From contig NZ_CP020695.1 in NCBI RefSeq assembly GCF_003611275.1, positions 124,001 through 188,000 of the forward strand: a stretch of DNA of 64,000 bases. The letters are read 5' to 3'. This document shows, piece by piece, positions 51,578 through 60,634 of the stretch. Position 1 is the stretch's first letter; the number at the start of each line of letters is the position of its first letter. The translations under genes and the position numbers were made by a program. Origin of the DNA: Sulfitobacter sp. D7 (GTDB lineage Bacteria; Pseudomonadota; Alphaproteobacteria; Rhodobacterales; Rhodobacteraceae). The notes under the pieces are model-generated. The model did no database searches. It was not told the DNA's origin and was given only the letters and a program-made list of their open reading frames with translations.

Positions 51578-52248
51578 CGGACGAACGCCTTGTTTAGATA
51601 GGTTTCAAGCCGCTTTTGCATCTGGCTAAGCGCTTCGACAATGACCCAATAGATCATCGCCACAACGAGATAGGCCTCGAAGTAGAGAAAGCTGCCCGCC
51701 GCCTCTTTCTGGGCTGCGCCCATCATTTCGGTCACGCCAAGAGTAAATGCCAGCGAGGTGCCTTTGATCATGTCGATGAAATAGTTGACCAATGTGGGCG
51801 CGGCGATCCGGGCGGCCTGTGGCAGGATGATGCGCCACATCATCTGGCCTTGGGTCATGCCGATGGATTGCGCGGCCTCCCATTGGCTGCGGTCGACCCC
51901 CATGATCGCGGCGCGGATGCTCTCGGCCATATAGGCCGAGAAATGCAAGGTCAGGCCCATGATGGCGGCGGTCACGCCGTTGATATCCGACAGGAATGAC
52001 AGCACCTGCGGCAGGCCAAAGTAGAACAGAAACAACTGCACCAGCAGCGGCGTGCCGCGGAAAAAGCTGATGAAGACGATCACGAACCAGTCGAGAACAG
52101 GCACTTTGGCCACCCGTTCGACAGCCAAAAGCGAGGCGAGGATGAGTGCACAGACCATCCCCGCCACCGCCATGAACAAAGTTAACGGTACATAGCCCAA
52201 TATGACGGGCACCAGCCCCAGCATGTAGTCAAGGTCTAGCGCCCGCAT
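51574..52248 (-). CDS. polar amino-acid ABC transporter permease
   Basis: A 224-residue inner-membrane protein with about five helices. The [20 protein letters not shown] segment and the EAA loop [32 protein letters not shown] identify the HisMQ/YecS family. A single permease gene implies a homodimer. The receptor gene ends three bases upstream and the ATPase start overlaps its stop. Confidence 0.92.
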   Translation of the reverse strand: MRALDLDYMLGLVPVILGYVPLTLFMAVAGMVCALILASLLAVERVAKVPVLDWFVIVFISFFRGTPLLVQLFLFYFGLPQVLSFLSDINGVTAAIMGLTLHFSAYMAESIRAAIMGVDRSQWEAAQSIGMTQGQMMWRIILPQAARIAAPTLVNYFIDMIKGTSLAFTLGVTEMMGAAQKEAAGSFLYFEAYLVVAMIYWVIVEALSQMQKRLETYLNKAFVR

Positions 52249-52251
52249 GGG

Positions 52252-53010
52252 TTACTCCGCTTTGGTGATGTCAGTGCCGAACCATTTGTCCGAGATTTCG
52301 GTCAGTGTACCGTCTTCGCGCAGGGACTCCAGTGCGGTGTCGACACGGTCCCGCAGGGCGCGGCCTTCGTCATTGTCTTGGAACGGCAGCGCGTTGCGGA
52401 TTTCGGAGAACGGCTTGCCTGCCAGTTGCAGCGGCAGGGGGCTTTCCTGAATCAGCTGGGCAGAGGAAACCCGGTCCATCACGAATGCATCCACCCGGCC
52501 AAGCGCGGTGTCTTGGGCGATGTTGGACTCATAGGTCTTGATCTCGATCTCATCTGCAAAGTCGAGTTCGTTCAAAAGCTGCTCGAAGTTCGAGCCGAGG
52601 TTGACCGCAACGGTTTTACCGCGCAGGTCTTCGACGCCACCGATCTCTTCGTTGCCCTCTTTGGTCACGACCTGCGCGCCATCAAATACGTAAGGCGCGG
52701 TAAAGGCGAACTTTTCCTCACGCTCTGGCGTGATGGTGATCTGGTTGGCGATCGTGTCGATGCGGCCTGCGTCCAGCGCGCCGATCAGGCCGGAAAAGGC
52801 CATGGTTTCGAATTCAACCTCAAAGCCCGCCTCTTCGCCGACAGCATTCATCACGTCGACTTCGAAACCCTGAAGCACGTCCTGCTTAACGAAGGTGAAG
52901 GGGAAATAGCCGCCCGACATGCCCACGCGGAGCGTTTCATTGTCTTGGGCGAAGGCTGCGGTGCCAGAAACCGCGGCGAGCACGGTGGCGGTAACGATCT
53001 GTTTCAGCAT
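52252..53010 (-). CDS. polar amino-acid ABC transporter substrate-binding protein (cystine-like)
   Basis: A 252-residue periplasmic receptor with a Sec signal (cleavage after AFA, mature QDNETLRVGM). YFPFTFVKQDVLQGFEVDVMNAVG, MAFSGLIGALDAGRIDTIANQITITPER and the final SDKWFGTDITKAE are typical of bacterial extracellular solute-binding family 3. The overall pattern is nearest to FliY-type cystine receptors, but substrate assignment by eye is weak. It is the first gene of a receptor-permease-ATPase operon. The 244 bp upstream show no gene. Confidence 0.88.
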   Translation of the reverse strand: MLKQIVTATVLAAVSGTAAFAQDNETLRVGMSGGYFPFTFVKQDVLQGFEVDVMNAVGEEAGFEVEFETMAFSGLIGALDAGRIDTIANQITITPEREEKFAFTAPYVFDGAQVVTKEGNEEIGGVEDLRGKTVAVNLGSNFEQLLNELDFADEIEIKTYESNIAQDTALGRVDAFVMDRVSSAQLIQESPLPLQLAGKPFSEIRNALPFQDNDEGRALRDRVDTALESLREDGTLTEISDKWFGTDITKAE

Positions 53011-53254
53011 TGAATTTACTCCTGTAACGCTTGAGCATCAGATGTCACCGGGCGCCGCCCGCTTCAACACCATTGCTGAAACAGGAACGTTTGACGGGCG
53101 GGATGGGTTAAGATGGAATGGGAGCTTTGGCCATCGGGTATGCGCGGGTCGAATTTCCTACTGTGGCCCCAGAGGCAGAACAGAATTCCCAAAAGGCAGG
53201 ATTGATTCCTCAGCTGCGGGACGGATATGCGCAATTTACATAGCTTTGCGCCCC

Positions 53255-54610
53255 TCAAAGCGCGTCGATATCCAGCCCCTCAGCGGCCCAAGCGGCAAGC
53301 TTGCGGTCGACAGTTTTGCGAGAGACACCCAAACGCCGCGCGGCCTCGGCCCGGTTGCCGCCCGAAAGATCAAGAATGTGCAGCATGTGGCGCTGTGTGA
53401 CCAGTTCAAGATCCTCGATTGCCCTTGGCCCATCGACGGTGCCATGGCCCGCAAAGGCTTCGGGCAGGCTGCCGAGGATGACCGAGCGTTCGATCAAATT
53501 TCGCAATTCTCGTACATTGCCCGGCCAATCGTAGCGCCGCAGTTTCAGCAATGTCTCGGCATCCAACCGCAGCGCGGGCATGCCAAGCGCGGTCGAGAAT
53601 TGCTGCATGAACATCGCCGCCAGTTCGACGATATCATCCGAGCGGTCCTTGAGCGGCGGCATTGCGACTTCGACAACATTCATCCGGTGATAAAGGTCTG
53701 CGCGGAAACGCCCCTCCTCCACCGCTTTGGGCAAATCGGCATTTGTGGCGAAAAGGAACCGCAGGCTCAGCGGAATTTCCCGCTCGGCCCCTTCGGGCCG
53801 GATGCGTTGATCTTCCAGTACTCGCAACAAAGCCGCCTGCAACTGCTCCGGCATCTGCGCCACTTCATCAAGGAACAGCGTGCCGCCATCGGCCAAAAGG
53901 AACAGCCCCGGCTGTAGGGTTTCGTTCCCCTCCACCGCACCGAAGAGTTCAGGCACGATCCGATCCGGCGTAATGGCGGCGCAGTTGACCGCAACGAAAG
54001 GATGGTCGGCGCGGTCAGACATCTGGTGCAGTTGCCGCGCGGCCAACTCCTTGCCGGTGCCGCTGGCCCCAGTGAAAAGCACCGGCGTCGGGACCGGGGC
54101 AAGCCGGTTCAGCATCCCGCGCACCTTCGACAGGGCCTCGGACTTGCCAAGCATCTGCACCGCTGCCCCGCCCTGCAATTCACGCCGCAACAGCGTGTTG
54201 TCGCGGCGCAGGTTCTTGCGGTCGAGCGTGCGGGAAACGGCGCCGAGGATTTGGTTCGCCCGGAAGGGTTTCAGCACGAAATCACTGACGCCCGCGCGCA
54301 GCGCGGCGATGGCGGTTTCCAGATCGGCATAGGCGGTGATCAGAACCGTGTCGGCGTAAAACCCTTTGCGGCGCTGCTCGACCACCCATTCCAGCCCGGT
54401 TTTGCCGGGCATGACATTGTCCAGAACGACCACATCGAAATGCGCCTCGTCCAAGAGTTTGGTGGCCTCTGCAGGCGACGCGGCCTGTGCAACGCGCTTG
54501 ACACGCGGCTCCAAAATCTTGGTCAGGAAATGGCGCATTCCCGGTTCGTCGTCGATCACAAGGATCGACGCGCCCTCGAGCGTGCCGCCGTATTCATCGC
54601 CTGCCGCCAT
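53255..54610 (-). CDS. NtrC-type response regulator lacking the GAFTGA loop
   Basis: A 451-residue protein. The receiver domain has acceptor Asp64 (VVLDNVMPG) and Lys114 (FVLKPF). The AAA+ domain has Walker A GASGTGKE (181-188) and Walker B LFLDE (245-249), with the arginine region RADLYHRMN. A Fis-type HTH (AARRLGVSRKTVDRKL) ends the protein. After ELFG (221-224) the sequence reads AVEGNETLQPG where GAFTGA is expected, so the sigma-54 contact loop is absent. By analogy with Rhodobacter capsulatus NtrC it may activate sigma-70 promoters or repress. It lies next to the formate dehydrogenase operon and may control it. No sensor kinase is in the window. Confidence 0.9.
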   Translation of the reverse strand: MAAGDEYGGTLEGASILVIDDEPGMRHFLTKILEPRVKRVAQAASPAEATKLLDEAHFDVVVLDNVMPGKTGLEWVVEQRRKGFYADTVLITAYADLETAIAALRAGVSDFVLKPFRANQILGAVSRTLDRKNLRRDNTLLRRELQGGAAVQMLGKSEALSKVRGMLNRLAPVPTPVLFTGASGTGKELAARQLHQMSDRADHPFVAVNCAAITPDRIVPELFGAVEGNETLQPGLFLLADGGTLFLDEVAQMPEQLQAALLRVLEDQRIRPEGAEREIPLSLRFLFATNADLPKAVEEGRFRADLYHRMNVVEVAMPPLKDRSDDIVELAAMFMQQFSTALGMPALRLDAETLLKLRRYDWPGNVRELRNLIERSVILGSLPEAFAGHGTVDGPRAIEDLELVTQRHMLHILDLSGGNRAEAARRLGVSRKTVDRKLAAWAAEGLDIDAL

Positions 54611-54627
54611 GATATGCCTCTTCGGTG

Positions 54628-54753
54628 TCAGTCCAACCGGACGTTTTCACCTGAATAGACCTCAGCCGAGGAAAAGCCTATCTCATGCAGTCCGAAATAG
54701 GCCACAACGCCGATCACCGCGACGCCCAGAAACCCTGCCAGCATGGCTTTCAT
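54628..54753 (-). CDS. 41-residue single-helix membrane peptide
   Basis: A short gene between the formate dehydrogenase gamma gene and the regulator. The peptide starts MKAMLAGFLG, has one transmembrane helix at about 3-23 and ends with an acidic periplasmic-like tail (SSAEVYSGENVRLD). AAAGGAT lies about 8 bases before the ATG. It starts 31 bases after the gamma gene stop and is likely co-transcribed. It could be an accessory small subunit of the membrane-bound dehydrogenase; no known family was recognised. Confidence 0.65.
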   Translation of the reverse strand: MKAMLAGFLGVAVIGVVAYFGLHEIGFSSAEVYSGENVRLD

Positions 54754-54784
54754 TGCGCGTATCCTTTTACCTGAACGCCGCTCA

Positions 54785-55984
54785 TCATTCTGCGGGGGTC
54801 CGCTTGTCATCTTTGACCTCATCAAGCCAGAGCGAATGGTGCTGCTCGGCCCAACGTTCATCAACCTCGCCGTTGCCCATGGCGTCAAAGGCGCCTTCCA
54901 TACCGAGTGTCCCGATATAGATGTGCCCCAAGATCACCGCCATCATCAGAAAGCCGATGATCGCGTGCCAAAGCTGGGCATATTGCATTTCCGCATGCGG
55001 CGTCAGATCGCCCTGAAGCGGGCCAAGGCCTGCGGCCTCGGCCATGCCGATGTCATTGATAAGGTTGAACGTATGCCCGAAAAGCTGGATCTCGAAGGGA
55101 AACAGCAGCGACAGCCCCGAGAGCGAGACCGAGAAGCCCAGCAGGATCACGGCCCAAAAGACGATCTTTTGCCCGAAGTTGAACTTTTTCGCGGGCGGGT
55201 GTTTGTCGCCGATGAAACCGCCGCCTTGCTTGATCCAAACCCAATCGGTCTTGTTCGGGATATTGTGCCAAATCCACATCACAAAGACCATGACGAGCGC
55301 AATCATAAAGGCCCATGACACGTTGTTGTGGATGAACTTGGACCCGGTCAGCAGCACCGAGTTAAACTCATGCCCCAAGAGCGGAATGACCACCTTGCGG
55401 CCAAAGAGCGTGGCCAATCCCGTCAGGGCAAGCAGGATGAAAGACCCGGCCAGCATCCAATGGGCAAACCGTTCGATCGCTTTGAAACGGGTTATGGTAC
55501 GCCCGACCTTACCGCCTTCGATACGGATCCGCCCCCGCAGGAGATAGAACAGCAAGAGCACGGCCAGCGTCCCGGCAAGAAGCCAAGCGCCGTAGGTTGC
55601 CAGCGGCCCTTCGCGGAATTGCTGCCACCACATGCCGTTGTCTTGCACCAAGACGCGGCCCGTCTTGTTCATCGTGCTGACGCTCACGGGCAATTCGTTA
55701 TAGCGGATGCCGCGCCACAGGTCCGGGTCCGAGCGCCCGCCAAGCGGGCCAAGGCCCGGCACCGTTGCAGCGTCGCCGCCCAGATTGTTGCGCCGGAACC
55801 CGTCGTCAATCTCGGCCCCGTTTTGGCGGCGTTCGATGTCGGCCAGGTTCTGCGCGCCGCCGGTGTTGGCGCGATCAATGGCCGAGGGGGTCGCGTTCTC
55901 GGGCAGGCGCACGTCCTGCGCCGTGGCGCTGACCGGCAGCGCGGCCAAGGCGAGAATGAAAAGAGCCATCAGGTGGCGCAGCAT
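54785..55984 (-). CDS. formate dehydrogenase gamma subunit (cytochrome b556)
   Basis: A 399-residue membrane subunit. A signal-peptide-like N-terminus and a soluble periplasmic segment of about 110 residues precede the four-helix cytochrome b core. Heme-ligand candidate histidines are in RFAHWML, HNIPN, and LWHAIIGF with GHIYIGT. It anchors the alpha-beta dimer to the membrane and passes electrons from formate to quinone. It is longer than E. coli FdoI (about 211) because of the N-terminal extension, a form common in proteobacterial FDH3-type enzymes. It lies 66 bp downstream of the beta-subunit gene. Confidence 0.9.
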   Translation of the reverse strand: MLRHLMALFILALAALPVSATAQDVRLPENATPSAIDRANTGGAQNLADIERRQNGAEIDDGFRRNNLGGDAATVPGLGPLGGRSDPDLWRGIRYNELPVSVSTMNKTGRVLVQDNGMWWQQFREGPLATYGAWLLAGTLAVLLLFYLLRGRIRIEGGKVGRTITRFKAIERFAHWMLAGSFILLALTGLATLFGRKVVIPLLGHEFNSVLLTGSKFIHNNVSWAFMIALVMVFVMWIWHNIPNKTDWVWIKQGGGFIGDKHPPAKKFNFGQKIVFWAVILLGFSVSLSGLSLLFPFEIQLFGHTFNLINDIGMAEAAGLGPLQGDLTPHAEMQYAQLWHAIIGFLMMAVILGHIYIGTLGMEGAFDAMGNGEVDERWAEQHHSLWLDEVKDDKRTPAE

Positions 55985-56050
55985 GGGAAATCCCCCGGCT
56001 AGACAGATATGGAGAAAAGGGGCGACCCGGTCAGGCCGCCCCGAAAGCCG

Positions 56051-56644
56051 TTACTGGCCTTTTTGCTCGTAAGCCGTGCCCCAGCCCCAAGCGCCGGAGC
56101 CAAAGCCGCGTGCGACAACACGCTCGCGGTAGATGTCGGAGACCATGTCCCCGTCACCGGCCAGAAGCGCCTTGGTCGAACACATCTCGGCGCAGATTGG
56201 CAGTTTGCCTTCCGCGATCCGGTTGCGGCCGTACTTCTGGAACTCCGCCTGAGAGTGGTTTTCCTCGGGGCCACCGGCGCAGAAGGTACATTTGTCCATC
56301 TTGCCGCGGCTGCCGAAGTTGCCAGCCTGCGGATACTGCGGCGCGCCGAAGGGGCAGGCGTAGAAGCAGTAACCGCAACCAATGCAGAGGTCCTTGGAGT
56401 GCAGGACGATGCCATCGTCGGTCTGGTAGAAACAATCCACCGGGCAGACCGCCATACAGGGCGCGTCCGAGCAGTGCATACAGGCGACCGAGATCGAGCG
56501 TTCGCCCGGTTGGCCGTCTTGAATGGTTACCACGCGGCGGCGGTTGATGCCCCAAGGGACTTCGTGTTCGTTCTTACAAGCCGTTACACATGCGTTGCAT
56601 TCAATGCAGCGCTCGGCATCGCAGAGAAACTTTGCTCTTGCCAT
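56051..56644 (-). CDS. formate dehydrogenase beta subunit (iron-sulfur)
   Basis: A 197-residue ferredoxin-like subunit with four Cys clusters: CIECNACVTACKNEH, CMHCSDAPCMAVCPVDC, CIGCGYCFYACPFGA and a fourth that includes CTFCAG and CSTKA. It carries four [4Fe-4S] clusters and bridges the catalytic subunit and the cytochrome b subunit. It has no C-terminal transmembrane anchor, unlike E. coli FdoH. The gene follows the alpha-subunit gene by 12 bp. Confidence 0.93.
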   Translation of the reverse strand: MARAKFLCDAERCIECNACVTACKNEHEVPWGINRRRVVTIQDGQPGERSISVACMHCSDAPCMAVCPVDCFYQTDDGIVLHSKDLCIGCGYCFYACPFGAPQYPQAGNFGSRGKMDKCTFCAGGPEENHSQAEFQKYGRNRIAEGKLPICAEMCSTKALLAGDGDMVSDIYRERVVARGFGSGAWGWGTAYEQKGQ

Positions 56645-56656
56645 TCTCTTGTCTCC

Positions 56657-59644
56657 TTACGCTGGCATAATCTTGCAGAGAGTCGCTTTGGTCTCCTGCA
56701 TTTGCGTCACTGAATCGTAGCCGTAGGTCTGAACCGTGTTGGTGCTTTCGCCCAGAACGATCGGATCGGCCCCATCGGGGTATTTGTCCCGCAGGCTGAC
56801 ACCTTCCATGTGCCCGCCGAAGTGGAAAGGCATGAAGGCCACGCCCTCGCCCACCCGTTCGGTGACCATGGCCATCACCTTGATCTTGCCGCCCTCGGGC
56901 CCTTCGACCCAGACATCGGACCCGTCGCGCACGCCGAGGTTGTTGGCGTCACGGGTGTTGATCTCGATGAACATGTTCTGTTGCAGCTCGGCAAGCCATG
57001 GGTTCGACCGGGTCTCGTCCCCGCCGCCCTCATATTCGACCAGACGGCCAGATGTGAGGATGAGCGGGAATTCCTGCGAGAAGTCGTTCTTTTGGATCGA
57101 GGCATAAAGCGTCGGCACCCGCCAGAAGGTCTTGTCTTCGTAGGTCGGATAATCCGCCACCAGATCGCGCCGGTTGGAATAGAGCGGCTCGCGGTGTTTT
57201 GGCACCGGGTCGGGGAAGGTCCAGACCACACAGCGGGCCTTGGCGTTGCCGAAGGGGGCGCAGCCATGTTCAATCGCGACCCGCTGGATGCCGCCCGAAA
57301 GGTCGGTCTTCCAGTTGATGCCACCGACTTGGGCCACGTAATCCGATTCCATCTCGCCTTGCTGCGAGGTTTCACCGACCTCTTCTTGGCCATCGTCCGC
57401 ATTTTCAGGCTTCTCGTAACCTGCGACCGCTTCGATGATGGCGCGTTCCTCCGCTGTGAGATCGCCGTCCCAGCCCAAATCCGTCAGCATCTGCATCGTG
57501 AACTCAGGATAGCCGTCTTTGATCTCGGAGCCTTTGGAATAGACACCTTCAGCCAGCAGGTTTTCACCGTCACGTTCCACACCAAAACGGGCGCGGAAGG
57601 TCAGGCCGCCTTCGGCCACTGGCAGCGACAGATCGTAAAGGTTCGCCGTGCCGGGGTGGTTCATCTCGGGCGTGCCCCAGCAGGGCCATGGCATGCCGTA
57701 GTAATCGCCATCCGCCGGGCCGCCGTTGGCACGCAGAGTGGTTTTGTCGAAGGTGTGCTGGTTCTGCATGTGCATTTTCATCCGCTCGGGCGACTGCCCG
57801 GTATAGCCGATGGTCCACATGCCTTTGTTGAACTCGCGCGTCAGGTCTTCGATGAGCGGCTCTTCACCGTTCACTTCGATGTTGCGGAACATGCGATCAT
57901 CAAAGCCGAACTTCTTGGCGAACTTATAGAGGATCGTGTGGTCCGGCAGGCTTTCAAACAGCGGCTCGACAACCTTTTCGCGCCACTGGAGCGAGCGGTT
58001 CGATGCGGTCACGGAACCGGAGGTTTCGAACTGCGTACAGGCCGGGAGCAGGTAGGTGTTGTCGGTCCGATCGTGCAGAACGGCAGAGACGGTTGGGTAT
58101 GGGTCGACCACAACCAGCAGGTCGAGCTTTTCCATCGCCGTTTTCATCTCACCCTGACGGGTCTGCGAGTTCGGCGCGTGGCCCCAGAGCACCATGGCTT
58201 TGGTGTTGTCGGGCTGCTCAAGGTTCTCACGGTCCTCAAGCACACCATCGATCCAACGCGACACCGGGATGCCGGTGAGGTTGATCATCTTTTGCTCTTC
58301 GCCCGCGCCATCGGTCCACGAGGCGAAGCGGCTCTGGATCCATTCCAGATCCTCACCCCAGACCCGCGCCCAATGCGCCCAAGAGCCATCGGACAGACCG
58401 TAGTAGCCCGGCAGCGTATCGGCCAGAACGCCAAGGTCGGTCGCGCCCTGCACGTTGTCGTGGCCGCGGAAGATGTTGGTGCCGCCACCGGCGGTGCCCA
58501 TGTTGCCCAGAGCCAGCTGCAAGATGCAGTAAGCGCGGGTGTTGTTGTTGCCGTTGGTGTGCTGCGTCCCACCCATGCACCAGATCACTGTGCCGGGGCG
58601 GTGGTTGGCCAGTGTCCGCGCGACGCGCTGAAGCTGTTCGCCGGGCACGCCGGTGACGCGCTCAACCTCATCGGGGGTCCAGTTGGCGACTTCCTGACGG
58701 ATTTCATCCATGCCCCAGACGCGGGTGCGGATGAATTCCTCATCCTCCCAACCGTTCTCGAAGATATGGTAGAGGATACCCCAAACCAGCGCCACGTCCG
58801 AGCCGGGACGCATCCGCACATATTCGTCGGCATGGGCCGCGGTGCGGGTGAACCGCGGATCGCAGACGATCAGCGGCGCGTTGTTCTCTTCTTTGGCTTT
58901 CAGCACGTGCTGCAGCGACACCGGGTGCGCCTCGGCGGGGTTGCCGCCGATGATGAAGATCGCGCGCGACTTGTGGATGTCGTTGTAGCTGTTGGTCATG
59001 GCGCCGTAGCCCCATGTGTTCGCCACGCCCGCCACGGTGGTGGAGTGACAGATCCGCGCCTGGTGGTCGACGTTGTTGGTGCCCCAATAGGCGGCGAACT
59101 TGCGGAACAGATAGGCCTGTTCGTTGGAGTGTTTCGCCGAGCCGAGCCAGTAGACCGAATCCGGACCGGAAGAGTCACGGATCGACAGCATCTGATCGCC
59201 GATCTCGTTGATCGCCTGCTCCCAAGAAATCCGCTGCCATTCGCCACCGACCTTCTTCATCGGGTATTTCAGGCGGCGCTCACCATGGGCGTGTTCACGC
59301 ACCGAGGCGCCCTTGGCGCAATGCGCACCGAGGTTGAAGGGGCTGTCCCAGCCGGGTTCTTGACCGAGCCAAACACCGTCCGACACTTCGGCGATGACGG
59401 TACAGCCGACCGAGCAATGGGTGCAGACGGATTTCTTGACTTCCATCTTTCCGCTGACGGCTGCGGTGGCGGCTGATGCCTGTTGCACGCTGCCCGCGGT
59501 GCCTGCGATTGCGGCAAGCCCGCCGATGGCAAGGCCCGAACCGCGCAGGAACGCGCGCCGGTCAATACCGCTGCGCGCCACATCGGACATGATGCCTGTC
59601 CGCTGCGCAGACCGCGCGACCCCATTGGTCTTTTTCCTCAACAT
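56657..59644 (-). CDS. formate dehydrogenase alpha subunit (molybdopterin, Tat-exported)
   Basis: A 995-residue Mo/W-bisMGD enzyme. A Tat signal (RR at 29-30, RRAFLRGSG) implies a periplasmic location. The N-terminal [4Fe-4S] ligands are Cys74, Cys77, Cys81 and Cys109. The metal ligand is Cys199, followed by His200 (ARICHSTTVAG), so this is the cysteine form, not a selenoprotein. The rest follows the FdnG/FdoG family. It oxidises formate to carbon dioxide. An insertion rich in Glu/Asp/Gln lies near residue 750. The start at ATG 59644 follows GGGAG. Confidence 0.95.
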   Translation of the reverse strand: MLRKKTNGVARSAQRTGIMSDVARSGIDRRAFLRGSGLAIGGLAAIAGTAGSVQQASAATAAVSGKMEVKKSVCTHCSVGCTVIAEVSDGVWLGQEPGWDSPFNLGAHCAKGASVREHAHGERRLKYPMKKVGGEWQRISWEQAINEIGDQMLSIRDSSGPDSVYWLGSAKHSNEQAYLFRKFAAYWGTNNVDHQARICHSTTVAGVANTWGYGAMTNSYNDIHKSRAIFIIGGNPAEAHPVSLQHVLKAKEENNAPLIVCDPRFTRTAAHADEYVRMRPGSDVALVWGILYHIFENGWEDEEFIRTRVWGMDEIRQEVANWTPDEVERVTGVPGEQLQRVARTLANHRPGTVIWCMGGTQHTNGNNNTRAYCILQLALGNMGTAGGGTNIFRGHDNVQGATDLGVLADTLPGYYGLSDGSWAHWARVWGEDLEWIQSRFASWTDGAGEEQKMINLTGIPVSRWIDGVLEDRENLEQPDNTKAMVLWGHAPNSQTRQGEMKTAMEKLDLLVVVDPYPTVSAVLHDRTDNTYLLPACTQFETSGSVTASNRSLQWREKVVEPLFESLPDHTILYKFAKKFGFDDRMFRNIEVNGEEPLIEDLTREFNKGMWTIGYTGQSPERMKMHMQNQHTFDKTTLRANGGPADGDYYGMPWPCWGTPEMNHPGTANLYDLSLPVAEGGLTFRARFGVERDGENLLAEGVYSKGSEIKDGYPEFTMQMLTDLGWDGDLTAEERAIIEAVAGYEKPENADDGQEEVGETSQQGEMESDYVAQVGGINWKTDLSGGIQRVAIEHGCAPFGNAKARCVVWTFPDPVPKHREPLYSNRRDLVADYPTYEDKTFWRVPTLYASIQKNDFSQEFPLILTSGRLVEYEGGGDETRSNPWLAELQQNMFIEINTRDANNLGVRDGSDVWVEGPEGGKIKVMAMVTERVGEGVAFMPFHFGGHMEGVSLRDKYPDGADPIVLGESTNTVQTYGYDSVTQMQETKATLCKIMPA

Positions 59645-59747
59645 ATCTTCACTCCCTATGCGCGGGCTGGTCCCCGCCTGAGGTGGCTATTGAACGGCGG
59701 GTGTTATCGCCTTGCCAAGTTTTCGGGGCCTCGCCCCGGTTATCTGA

Positions 59748-59960
59748 TCAGAACCGCGCGGCGGCGTAATAGGCCCGCGTGTGTTCGGTGTCTTGGATGC
59801 GGTCCGACGACAGGTCGGGGGCTTTGGCCGCTTCGGCCTCGGTCCCTGTGGTGGCCACGGCAACGGCGGCCAAGGGGGCGGCGGAGCCCGCGAATTTCAG
59901 GAAGTCGCGCCGGTCCTTGCGAACGGGTGCGTCGGTGGTACCCTCTGGCTTGCGTGTCAT
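59748..59960 (-). CDS. formate dehydrogenase region Tat-signal miniprotein
   Basis: A 70-residue protein consisting of a twin-arginine signal (KDRRDFLKFAG, hydrophobic APLAAVAVA) and a short mature part ending HTRAYYAAARF. This matches the small Tat-target family found next to formate dehydrogenase operons, whose function is not established. It has no cofactor motif. GGAGAGA precedes the ATG. It lies between the TorD-type chaperone gene and the alpha-subunit gene. Confidence 0.85.
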   Translation of the reverse strand: MTRKPEGTTDAPVRKDRRDFLKFAGSAAPLAAVAVATTGTEAEAAKAPDLSSDRIQDTEHTRAYYAAARF

Positions 59961-60025
59961 CTTCTCTCTCCTGTTACGTCTCTTGTTCAGGGGCGCGTGG
60001 CCCCGCCTGTCTCATCGCGGTGGGT

Positions 60026-60634
60026 CTAGTCGTCTTTGCTGAGCCGGAAGGCTTCGGCTTCAATCTGCATGAAGGCACGGCCAATTTTGCCCACGGGGGC
60101 ATAGAAGACCGAGTTTTTCGCGCCTTCGAGGTCGGCAAAGAAGTGCCCAGCCCAAGGGGCGATATGCCGGTTAAAGAATGTCTTTTGCTGCGCCAGCGTC
60201 GCGGGGGACGCAAAACGGCCGGCGATCATCGCGCCCATCATTTCCATCAGCGACGCGATGTTGTCTTCGGGCTCAAACACATTCGCCGCCCGCTCAAGCC
60301 CGCGTGCAACCATATCTTGGCGCAGGGCGGCCAGCGGTTTTTCATTGAGAAATCCGGTGAGGTAAAAGCTTGCATAGGGCAAAAGCTCGCCCCGACCCAG
60401 CCCGATGAAAAGCCGATTGAACTCACTCTCGGCGCCCGACGGTTTGGTTTTGGCGGCGAGTTTGGACAGTGATTTGAAGCCCTGCCCCAATTCGCTGTCA
60501 TCACCCGACAGGCCCGCGCATTGATCCAACAAGATCTGATCCGGCGGCCCGGAAAGGATTAGCCCCATGAAGTTGTAAAGGTCCGCGCGCAGGCGGTCCT
60601 CTTCGGGCAGGGGCGTCGCGGCCAATTGGGTCAT
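60026..60634 (-). CDS. TorD/DmsD family molybdoenzyme chaperone
   Basis: A 202-residue all-helical protein. ADLYNFMGLILSG, EFNRLFIGLGRGELLPYASFYLTGFLNEKPLA and HIAPWAGHFFADLE are TorD-family motifs. It probably binds the Tat signal of the formate dehydrogenase alpha subunit or of the miniprotein and prevents export before cofactor insertion. It overlaps the DUF3306 stop by four bases. Confidence 0.9.
   Translation of the reverse strand: MTQLAATPLPEEDRLRADLYNFMGLILSGPPDQILLDQCAGLSGDDSELGQGFKSLSKLAAKTKPSGAESEFNRLFIGLGRGELLPYASFYLTGFLNEKPLAALRQDMVARGLERAANVFEPEDNIASLMEMMGAMIAGRFASPATLAQQKTFFNRHIAPWAGHFFADLEGAKNSVFYAPVGKIGRAFMQIEAEAFRLSKDD

Noticed and set aside
56810..59476. 888-codon open frame on the plus strand
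   Set aside because: Antisense to the formate dehydrogenase alpha gene, whose iron-sulfur and metal-ligand motifs are intact. No recognisable domain in the shadow frame.
56657..59644. possible selenocysteine formate dehydrogenase
   Set aside because: The metal-ligand position is a normal cysteine codon (Cys199) and the frame has no internal TGA.
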